Of a DNA stretch of 11,866 bases, positions 6,007-11,866 are shown one piece after another. Origin of the DNA: an uncultured Bacteroidota bacterium (GTDB taxonomy: Bacteria; Bacteroidota; Bacteroidia; UKL13-3); NCBI GenBank assembly GCA_903888395.1, contig CAISTO010000470.1, positions 1 to 11,866 of the forward strand, given 5' to 3'. The notes below the pieces were generated by a model, which was not told where the DNA came from, made no database searches, and saw only the letters and a list, made by a program, of their open reading frames with translations. The stretch's first letter is position 1, and every line of letters begins with the position of its first letter. The position numbers were made by a program, and so were the translations under genes.

Positions 6007-6984
6007 TTAAACAGTTTCTAAATATTCTTTCAATGAAGCAATATTTGGAACATTCAATGAATCTACTTTTCTAAAATCAGATACATATAAACTTAACCAA
6101 TCTAAGCGGTGAATCATTTCATAAACAGCATCTAAATCAAATTCATTTACTGCCATATTGATTACTTTATGGTTCTCAACTCCTAACAAATTAGTTAAAA
6201 ATTCAAAACGTGCACTTACTCTTTCATTTTTACCCGAATCTATGAAAATAAATAAAGAAGAAATGTTTCCATAATAGCTTTCTATTACATTATGGTTTGC
6301 CTCTGGTAATACATGTGTAAATGCTTCATGTTTTGCATTTTCTTGTATTTGCTGTGCAAAACGAATTCCTGTTGCTTCAAAATAGGCGTCTGTTACAATA
6401 ATGAATTTATGGGCTAATTTACTTTTTATAGCATTAAAAGCCTCCATCATTTCATCTTCATAAGGAGCTGTATCTGCTACTTTTTCTGCTATTGCTTTTA
6501 ATTCATTTGTAACATCCTTTTTAACAAATTCAGCAAAAATTTGAACCAAATAAGTCAATGAAAAACCTAAAGCCATGCGAGGCTGAAAACCTGGTTCTAA
6601 AAAATATTGTTTAATATTATTTTCCGTTGCTAATGCACCTAATTTACCACCGCCAGTTAAAATAATCATATCGCATCCGCGTTCTTTAACTTCAGCATAC
6701 ATAGCTAAAGTTTCTTCTGTGTTTCCACTATATGAGCCTAATAGTACTAAAGTATTTTTATTTACATAACCTGGTAAGGTATAATCAGCAATACATTCAA
6801 CCGGAAGAGGAAACTCGTCCATAAAAATATTTTTCACCAATCTTCCACCTATTCCACTACCTCCCAAACCACCAATCATTACGTTAGTGTATTTGCTTAA
6901 ATCCATTCCATGTGCGCTATAATTTTTAAGCGCAAATTCAATTTGATAACTGAATTTTTTCAATGCTTCGTGTTGTATATTCAT
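6007..6984 (-). CDS. Bifunctional phosphoglucose/phosphomannose isomerase
   Basis: A 325-residue protein with a double SIS (sugar isomerase) fold that interconverts glucose-6-P, fructose-6-P and mannose-6-P. Motifs: GGLGGSGIGG at 38-47 (phosphate loop), SYSGNTEETL at 84-93, QPRMALG at 134-140 with R136, QENAK around E215, and PEANHN around H231. E215 and H231 are 16 apart, matching the catalytic E203/H219 pair of the Pyrobaculum aerophilum enzyme as I recall it. K319 in the C-terminal SLKEYL is the likely conserved lysine. This class is best known from archaea and occurs in Bacteroidota. It lies between rmlA (27 bases upstream) and cpsB (one base downstream), so it probably feeds sugar phosphates into surface polysaccharide; it could also be the main glycolytic isomerase. 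Start is a clear ATG. Confidence 0.9.
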   Translation of the reverse strand: MNIQHEALKKFSYQIEFALKNYSAHGMDLSKYTNVMIGGLGGSGIGGRLVKNIFMDEFPLPVECIADYTLPGYVNKNTLVLLGSYSGNTEETLAMYAEVKERGCDMIILTGGGKLGALATENNIKQYFLEPGFQPRMALGFSLTYLVQIFAEFVKKDVTNELKAIAEKVADTAPYEDEMMEAFNAIKSKLAHKFIIVTDAYFEATGIRFAQQIQENAKHEAFTHVLPEANHNVIESYYGNISSLFIFIDSGKNERVSARFEFLTNLLGVENHKVINMAVNEFDLDAVYEMIHRLDWLSLYVSDFRKVDSLNVPNIASLKEYLETV

Positions 6985-7011
6985 TTTATTTTTTAATTAT
7001 AAATTCTAAAT

Positions 7012-7875
7012 TTATTTTATAAGGCCTAATAAATATTGACCATAACCACTTTTAACTAATTTTTTTGCTTCTATTTCTAATTGTTCTTTATTGATATAGC
7101 CCATGTTAAATGCTATTTCTTCAATACAGCCTACTTTTAAACCTTGGCGTTCTTCTATTACTTGAACAAACTGGCCAGCTTGCATTAACGATGCAAAAGT
7201 TCCGGTATCTAACCAAGCAGTTCCGCGTTGCAAAACACCTACTTTCAAATTTCCTTTTTCTAAATATACTTTATTTACATCAGTAATTTCATATTCACCT
7301 CTTGGCGATGGTTGAATATTTTTTGCTATTTCTACTACAGAATTATCATAAAAATATAAACCCGGTACGGCATAATTTGATTTTGGTTTTTCAGGTTTCT
7401 CCTCAATACTTAAGGCCTTCATGTTTTCATCGAATTCAACTACTCCATAACGTTCTGGATCGCTCACATGGTAAGCAAATACTACCCCGCCATCAGGATT
7501 ATTATTGTCTTGTAAAAGTGATTTTAAACCAGAACTAAAAAATATATTATCGCCTAATATTAATGCTACTTTATCATTTCCTATAAATTCTTCACCAATA
7601 ACAAATGCTTGTGCCAAACCGTTTGGAACTTGTTGTTCTGCATATTCAAAACGGCAACCAATTTGAGAACCATCGCCCAAAAGTTTTCTAAAACCAGGCA
7701 AATCATGTGGCGTAGAAATAATTAATATTTCTTTGATACCTGCCAACATTAATACCGATAATGGATAATAGATCATTGGCTTATCGTAAACAGGCATTAA
7801 CTGCTTGCTTACTGCTAACGTTAGTGGGTGTAAACGTGTTCCACTACCTCCTGCTAAAATTATACCTTTCATCAT
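7012..7875 (-). CDS. rmlA: Glucose-1-phosphate thymidylyltransferase
   Basis: Joins glucose-1-phosphate and dTTP to give dTDP-glucose, the first step to dTDP-rhamnose and other dTDP-sugars. It is a 287-residue nucleotidyltransferase of normal length. The signature GGSGTRLHPLT lies at 9-19, KQLMPVYDKPM at 24-34, Mg2+ ligand D109 in GDNIFF, EEKPEKPKS at 158-166, and D223 in WLDTGT; D109 and D223 match the metal-binding pair of known RmlA enzymes. The open frame extends to a TTG at 7893, but homologues begin at the MKGIILAGG segment, so ATG at 7875 or 7872 is preferred. It is followed after 27 bases by the PGI/PMI gene. rmlB, rmlC and rmlD are not in the window, so the final sugar is unknown. 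Confidence 0.94.
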   Translation of the reverse strand: MMKGIILAGGSGTRLHPLTLAVSKQLMPVYDKPMIYYPLSVLMLAGIKEILIISTPHDLPGFRKLLGDGSQIGCRFEYAEQQVPNGLAQAFVIGEEFIGNDKVALILGDNIFFSSGLKSLLQDNNNPDGGVVFAYHVSDPERYGVVEFDENMKALSIEEKPEKPKSNYAVPGLYFYDNSVVEIAKNIQPSPRGEYEITDVNKVYLEKGNLKVGVLQRGTAWLDTGTFASLMQAGQFVQVIEERQGLKVGCIEEIAFNMGYINKEQLEIEAKKLVKSGYGQYLLGLIK

Positions 7876-7969
7876 TTTTATTTGAGCTTGCAATATAATA
7901 TTTGAATTGAATTAATGAGAATGGTTTGTGAATTATTGAAAATTGATTTCACTTCGACTTTTAATATTT

Positions 7970-8737
7970 TTAAATTGATATTCTATTTACAAATTTAATA
8001 ATTGCATCATTTAAAATAGTTGGTTGCTCAACCATTCCTAAATGATTTGAGTTTTCTAAATAACAAATTTCAGATTGATTGCACCTAGCTGCTTGACTAA
8101 ACATATCGTTTTCAGTAATTATTGAATCATGTTTTCCAATAGCAAAAAACACTGGTAATTGAGTTGTTTCTAATACGTCAAAAGTTTCTTCTCGCATCAT
8201 CATGGCTTTTATAGCTTCAATAATTCCTTTTAAATCAGTTGAATTAGCATGCTCAATTAAATTTTCAATTTGTTTTTTATTCAATTCTTTATCAAAAAAC
8301 AAATCAGGAAAAAATGTTTTAAAGAAGGTTTCAGATCCATTTTTTTTAATAAAATTGATCAACTGTTTTCTTTTAGCTAATCTTTCAAAATTATCCTTTG
8401 CTGCAGTTGAATGTATTAACCCAAAACCTTTTAATAATTGACTATATTTTTTAGCAAAAGCCAATGTAACATAGCCACCCATACTATGTCCTAAAAGCAC
8501 ACAATCATTAATTTCCAAATAATCAATCACAAGTTTTACTTCATCTGCCATTTTTGGAATAGTAACATCTTTAATTACAGTACTTAATCCAAAGCCAGGT
8601 AAGTCAATACAAAGTAAATTATATGATGTTTGCAATGCTGCAATTTGATGATTAAAAACTGAAATGTTTTCACAAAAACCATGTAATAAAATGAGTGTTT
8701 CCTTTTTATCTGATTTAAAATATTGATAATTTAACAT
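7970..8737 (-). CDS. Alpha/beta hydrolase, substrate unknown
   Basis: A 255-residue alpha/beta hydrolase fold protein with the full catalytic triad: S85 in the GHSMGG nucleophile elbow, D204 in GKHDSII and H232 in NSNHLGM. The LHGF motif (18-21) forms the oxyanion region. There is no signal peptide, so it is cytoplasmic. A helical cap runs about 115-185 and contains ERLAKRKQ. Its sequence does not reveal the substrate; esterase, lactonase or C-C hydrolase are all open. It begins 23 bases after the A/T-run of a terminator and ends 94 bases before the rmlA ATG on the same strand, with no terminator between, so it could be the first gene of the sugar operon or a separate unit. The start is ATG. 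Confidence 0.84.
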   Translation of the reverse strand: MLNYQYFKSDKKETLILLHGFCENISVFNHQIAALQTSYNLLCIDLPGFGLSTVIKDVTIPKMADEVKLVIDYLEINDCVLLGHSMGGYVTLAFAKKYSQLLKGFGLIHSTAAKDNFERLAKRKQLINFIKKNGSETFFKTFFPDLFFDKELNKKQIENLIEHANSTDLKGIIEAIKAMMMREETFDVLETTQLPVFFAIGKHDSIITENDMFSQAARCNQSEICYLENSNHLGMVEQPTILNDAIIKFVNRISI

Positions 8738-8760
8738 GCTAATTTAGGGTTATTTTAAAC

Positions 8761-8791
8761 AAAAAAGAGGCTGTCTTTTAAAGACAGCCTC
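8761..8791 (-). terminator. Rho-independent terminator of the PPIase foldase gene
   Basis: On the minus strand GAGGCTGTCTTT pairs with AAAGACAGCCTC (12 bp, one-base centre, realistically a small loop) and is followed by six Ts. It is GC-rich for this genome and lies 126 bases past the foldase stop codon, leaving a long 3' region that holds a palindromic repeat. Confidence 0.86.
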
Positions 8792-8800
8792 AATAGGTAT

Positions 8801-8870
8801 TGTCACATTAAGCGGAGTCGAAATGTTTAAATACGTAATCATTACGTTCTCGACTACGCTCGAACTGACG
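8801..8870. repeat. REP-like palindromic intergenic element
   Basis: Imperfect inverted arms (8802-8825 and 8846-8869, 16 of 24 positions paired, best over AGCGGAGTCGA / TCGACTACGCT) flank a perfect inner palindrome ACGTAAT-C-ATTACGT (8833-8847). The GTCGA...CGCTCGAACTGAC wording and higher GC than its surroundings resemble dispersed intergenic repeats I have seen in Bacteroidota genomes; that resemblance is memory, not a search. It has no coding potential. A small AGCTT/AAGCT hairpin follows at 8871-8884. Confidence 0.62.
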
Positions 8871-8917
8871 AGCTTTTTGAAGCTTTTGATACAGCCTCTT
8901 TTTTATTTATTTAAATA

Positions 8918-11029
8918 CTAATAAAATTTATAACGCAAATCGGTTACGTTATGAATATCTTTTAAAGTTTCCATATAACCATATTCTACTTTTTGAGATA
9001 ATGGTTGTTTTAACTCTGCTTTGAACGATGAGTAATCAGTAATTGCTGGAGCCTCAGTAAATTTATTTACTTGGAATGCATAAATACCACCATCACCTTT
9101 AAATGAAGAAACAAATTTATTTGGAGCAGTACCTAAAACCGCACCTACAAATGAATTATCTTGACCAACATAAGCAATTCCAGTGTTTTCAAAATTTTGA
9201 CTTCCAACTGGGGTTACTGTTAAGTTTAATTTTTTGCTTAATGCATCTAAAGTTATAGCACCACCGTCAACAGCTTCTTTCATTTTAGCTAATAACTGTT
9301 CCGCTTTTTTCTCTTTTCTGTAGTCATTTTCGGCTTTACCTCTTGCTTCTTCAAAACTTGATTTTCCTTTTTCGCGAATATCTTTCAACGATATAATCAT
9401 GTGTTTGTCGCCAACAGTAACGACTTCACTTATATCGCCAACTTTAGCGTTAAAAGCCCATCTTACAGCTTCACGAGCATCAGAATAACCTGGTAAAAAG
9501 TTATCGTTTTCTCTCACCATTTCTGCTGTTTTAATTTCTAATTTTTTAGTTTTAGCATTTGCTTCAAAGTCAGCATTATTGCGACTTGACGCAGCAAATT
9601 GACTAGCTTCGTTAAATGCAAATCCTACCGTTTTATCGCTTGCTTTAAAAGTACGTTCTACCAATCCTGCAGTTACTAATTTGCTCGATTTGTTTTCAGT
9701 AATTTTAACAATATGCCATCCAAATTGAGTTTTTACAATTCCAACATCACCTTTGTTTCCTGCTTTGCAAAATTTATTGAATTCAGGAACCATTTGACCA
9801 TCTTGGAACCAACCTAAATCGCCTCCTTTGTCTTTTGTTCCATCAGTTCCGTATTGTGCAGCCATCATTGCAAAATCACTACCTTTTTTAATTTGAGCTA
9901 AAATTTCTTCTGCTTTAATTTTACTATTTGCAGTATCTAATGCTGTTGTTCCTTCTACTTTAAATAATATATGACTAGCACGCATAAATACTGTAGTATC
10001 ATTTTTTACACCGCTAACTTTATATATTTGGTATTTGTTATCTTTAAATATTGGTCCAACTATACTTCCAATTGAATCAGAAAACAATCTTCCAACTACA
10101 TCTTCAGGATAATCTTTGCGAGAACGAGGCTTTGCATCAAATTTTACTTCGCTATTTTGATCTACATATTGTGTATCATTTTTTGCTTGTGCAAATAAAC
10201 TCATTTGGTCAGCAACCCATTTCATCATTTCCGTTGTATCTTCACTACTTGGAGCAAAATTATAAACGATAAAATCAATTTTACGACTATTTTCTTTCGA
10301 CTTATATTTGTTTTGATTTTTATTGAAATATGATTTCAAATCAGATTCTTCCACTTTAACTGCTGAATCAGCAACTGTAGAAAAAGGCATCACTACAAAA
10401 TTCATTTCTGCAGTTCTTGATCTTCCTTCATATAATTTTTTAGCATCTAAGTTTGTAGTATAAACACCTTTTTTAACTAAAGAACTGTATTTTTTGTTTA
10501 AACCATCTTGTAATAAAAAATCTTCAAAAGTGCGTAATTGCTTTTTAGTTTTCTCATCACCTTTTTCATTGATTTGTTTTAAGTTTTGAATAACCACACT
10601 TTTATCAAAATATCCAGTCTTAGGATCAGTAAACGATTGTTTAACTTGTGGATGAATATTATCACCTACAAATAAATCTGTTAATTCTTCGTTTGTTAAA
10701 GTAATTCCTAAATCGGCATATTCTTTACTCATTAAACCTTCTTGAACTAATACATTCCAAGCTTGTTCTCTCACTTGTTGTCTAGTGTTGTCATCAAGCG
10801 GTTGTCCTTGACTACGTTCTAAATACTGTGCTTCTTGTTTAGCAACTTCAGCTTCAAATTGTTTGTACGATATTGCATCGCCATCTATTTGTCCTACATT
10901 GTTTGCATTTGAATTAAAAATGCTATTTCCACTGCTTAAAGCATCGGAAACAAGGAATAATACTAAGGCTAATCCAACAAATCCTATTGCTATGCCACTT
11001 CTGTTTCTAATTTTAGTTAATATTGCCAT
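8918..11029 (-). CDS. Membrane-anchored periplasmic peptidyl-prolyl isomerase (PpiD/SurA-like)
   Basis: A 703-residue foldase for envelope proteins. A basic N-terminus and a transmembrane segment at about 12-30, with no obvious cleavage site, anchor it in the inner membrane as in PpiD. A SurA_N-type helical chaperone domain covers about 45-200. The parvulin (PPIC) domain lies at about 348-446, with ASHILFK near 351-357, GSDFAMMAAQYG near 383-394, KGGDLGWF near 401-408 and FGWHIVKI near 436-443. A second region (about 510-590) has only the tail of a rotamase domain, KVGDISEVV and a helix after it, and is probably degenerate. It likely helps outer-membrane proteins such as the OmpA-family protein here to fold. 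A strong promoter lies just upstream and a terminator with a repeat lies downstream, so it appears to be a single-gene unit. Start is ATG. Confidence 0.9.
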   Translation of the reverse strand: MAILTKIRNRSGIAIGFVGLALVLFLVSDALSSGNSIFNSNANNVGQIDGDAISYKQFEAEVAKQEAQYLERSQGQPLDDNTRQQVREQAWNVLVQEGLMSKEYADLGITLTNEELTDLFVGDNIHPQVKQSFTDPKTGYFDKSVVIQNLKQINEKGDEKTKKQLRTFEDFLLQDGLNKKYSSLVKKGVYTTNLDAKKLYEGRSRTAEMNFVVMPFSTVADSAVKVEESDLKSYFNKNQNKYKSKENSRKIDFIVYNFAPSSEDTTEMMKWVADQMSLFAQAKNDTQYVDQNSEVKFDAKPRSRKDYPEDVVGRLFSDSIGSIVGPIFKDNKYQIYKVSGVKNDTTVFMRASHILFKVEGTTALDTANSKIKAEEILAQIKKGSDFAMMAAQYGTDGTKDKGGDLGWFQDGQMVPEFNKFCKAGNKGDVGIVKTQFGWHIVKITENKSSKLVTAGLVERTFKASDKTVGFAFNEASQFAASSRNNADFEANAKTKKLEIKTAEMVRENDNFLPGYSDAREAVRWAFNAKVGDISEVVTVGDKHMIISLKDIREKGKSSFEEARGKAENDYRKEKKAEQLLAKMKEAVDGGAITLDALSKKLNLTVTPVGSQNFENTGIAYVGQDNSFVGAVLGTAPNKFVSSFKGDGGIYAFQVNKFTEAPAITDYSSFKAELKQPLSQKVEYGYMETLKDIHNVTDLRYKFY

Positions 11030-11049
11030 ACGGTTTTTTTAAAGAGTGG

Positions 11050-11081
11050 CAAAAATAAGCGCTATGACTATATAAGTCAAA
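11050..11081 (-). promoter_or_regulatory. Bacteroidota-type promoter of the PPIase gene
   Basis: On the minus strand TTTG (11081-11078) is followed, after exactly 20 bases, by TATTTTTG (11057-11050), matching the primary sigma factor consensus TTTG / TAnnTTTG in both elements and in spacing. The predicted start of transcription is near 11044, giving a leader of about 15 bases before the ATG at 11029. Confidence 0.66.
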
Positions 11082-11088
11082 TGTTATT

Positions 11089-11096
11089 TATTTTCG
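11089..11096 (+). promoter_or_regulatory. Candidate -7 element (TATTTTCG) for the RsmI-like gene
   Basis: TATTTTCG differs from TAnnTTTG by one base and lies 42 bases before the ATG at 11138 in the divergent intergenic region. No TTG is present at the -33 position. Confidence 0.33.
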
Positions 11097-11137
11097 CACT
11101 AGTAATAATATCAGGCATTTAACAAAATAGCATAAAA

Positions 11138-11845
11138 ATGAAGTACGGAAAATTATACTTAATTCCCAATTTTTTGGCAAAAGACAGCCAAAATGATTTT
11201 TTACCCGAAATGGTGAAAAGAATGAGCCACCATTTAAAAAATTTTGTGGTGGAGAGTGAAAAAGAAGCCAGGGCTTTAATTAAAAAATTGCAATTGGCCA
11301 CTCCTCAAAATGATTTGCAAATATTTATTCTAAATGAACATACTGAATCTAAAACATATTTTGAACTTTTAAAAGCTTTAGAAAATGAACAAGATGCAGG
11401 AATTATAAGCGATGCCGGTCTTCCTTGTGTAGCCGATCCGGGATTTCAGCTAGTAGCTTTGGCACATCAAAAAAATATAAATGTAATTCCTTTGCCAGGT
11501 TCCTCTTCTATTTTTATGGCATTAATGGCAAGCGGTTTCAGCGGACAAAATTTTGCATTTACTGGTTATTTACCAATAGATAAAGTGTTACGGGTTAAAC
11601 GAATAAAAGAGCTAGAACGAGAATTAACAAGCAAACAACAAGCACAAATATTTATGGAAACTCCATACAGAAACAACCATTTATTTGATGATATAATAAA
11701 AAATTGTAACCCTAATATTTTATTGTGCATTGCATGCAATATTTCGGCCGAAGATGAATTGATTCAAACTAAAACCATCAAAGATTGGGCTAAACAAAAA
11801 ATAGATTTGCATAAAAAACCTACTATTTTTATTTTAGGAATGTAA
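11138..11845 (+). CDS. RsmI-like SAM-dependent methyltransferase (tetrapyrrole methylase fold), short form
   Basis: A 235-residue protein of the tetrapyrrole-methylase superfamily, in the branch that includes RsmI, which 2'-O-methylates C1402 of 16S rRNA. Motifs: GKLYLIPN at 4-11, VESEKEAR at 38-45, the SAM-site loop SDAGLPCVADPG at 91-102, PLPGSSS at 118-124, GQNFAFTGYLP at 136-146, and METPYRNN at 173-180. Canonical RsmI is about 280 residues, starts with a longer GTLYLV-type segment and has a C-terminal helical extension; this protein ends near the fold boundary. Such short forms are common in Bacteroidota as a second paralogue, so its target need not be C1402. The stop codon is present, so it is complete. 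It is divergent from the PPIase gene. Only 21 bases follow it and nothing is visible there. Confidence 0.83.
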   Translation: MKYGKLYLIPNFLAKDSQNDFLPEMVKRMSHHLKNFVVESEKEARALIKKLQLATPQNDLQIFILNEHTESKTYFELLKALENEQDAGIISDAGLPCVADPGFQLVALAHQKNINVIPLPGSSSIFMALMASGFSGQNFAFTGYLPIDKVLRVKRIKELERELTSKQQAQIFMETPYRNNHLFDDIIKNCNPNILLCIACNISAEDELIQTKTIKDWAKQKIDLHKKPTIFILGM

Positions 11846-11866
11846 TTTTTAAAGCTTAAATCGCAG

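Larger units (their letters stand above)
8761..8904. repeat. Outer 14-bp perfect inverted repeat around a repeat element
   Basis: AAAAAAGAGGCTGT at 8761-8774 is repeated exactly in inverted form, ACAGCCTCTTTTTT, at 8891-8904. The left copy is also one arm of the terminator hairpin at 8761-8791, so three copies of the GAGGCTGT arm exist and two alternative foldings are possible. About 100 bases of palindromic sequence lie between. Confidence 0.8.

Noticed and set aside
7876..7893. Longer rmlA starting at TTG 7893
   Set aside because: The six extra residues are not typical of RmlA, while two ATGs sit exactly at the family's usual start.
7970..8737. Alpha/beta hydrolase as MenH, completing a menaquinone set with menF and menI
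   Set aside because: MenH proteins usually have Arg right after the GHSxGG elbow and a distinct R-rich cap motif; here Tyr follows and the cap differs. The gene is also 5.8 kb from menI with unrelated genes between.

Overview
The window reads as chromosomal DNA from a low-GC member of the Bacteroidota. Supporting signs are an OmpA-type porin with thrombospondin type 3 repeats, a likely DUF4468 secreted protein, a PpiD/SurA-like foldase of 703 residues, a bifunctional phosphoglucose/phosphomannose isomerase, promoter motifs of the TTTG / TAnnTTTG type, and almost no Shine-Dalgarno sequences. It looks like ordinary core genome. I see no phage, transposase, CRISPR array, tRNA or rRNA.

Layout. 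Positions 1-693 (+) hold the tail of a polysaccharide deacetylase and the tRNA adenosine deaminase tadA. Positions 685-2123 (-) hold a two-gene menaquinone unit, transcribed menI (DHNA-CoA thioesterase) then menF (isochorismate synthase); menF overlaps the end of tadA tail to tail. Positions 2161-2941 (-) hold a secreted protein with a strong inverted-repeat terminator. Positions 3164-5207 (+) hold a periplasmic thioredoxin-like protein and an OmpA-family outer-membrane protein, ending in a terminator shared with the convergent unit. Positions 5247-8737 (-) are transcribed as alpha/beta hydrolase, rmlA, PGI/PMI, cpsB. Positions 8761-8904 hold a composite terminator with a REP-like palindrome. 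Positions 8918-11029 (-) hold the PPIase foldase. Positions 11138-11845 (+) hold an RsmI-like SAM methyltransferase, divergent from the foldase across a 108-bp double-promoter region.

How the genes work together. menI and menF supply two steps of menaquinone synthesis. rmlA, PGI/PMI and cpsB fit together as sugar-phosphate supply, dTDP-sugar entry and control of polysaccharide export. The foldase and the OmpA protein both serve the cell envelope.

No clearly new system is visible. The best leads are the repeat-in-terminator structure at 8761-8904, the His-to-Asn change in the MenI active site, the long inverted repeat at 2161-2217, and two genes whose only plausible start is TTG.
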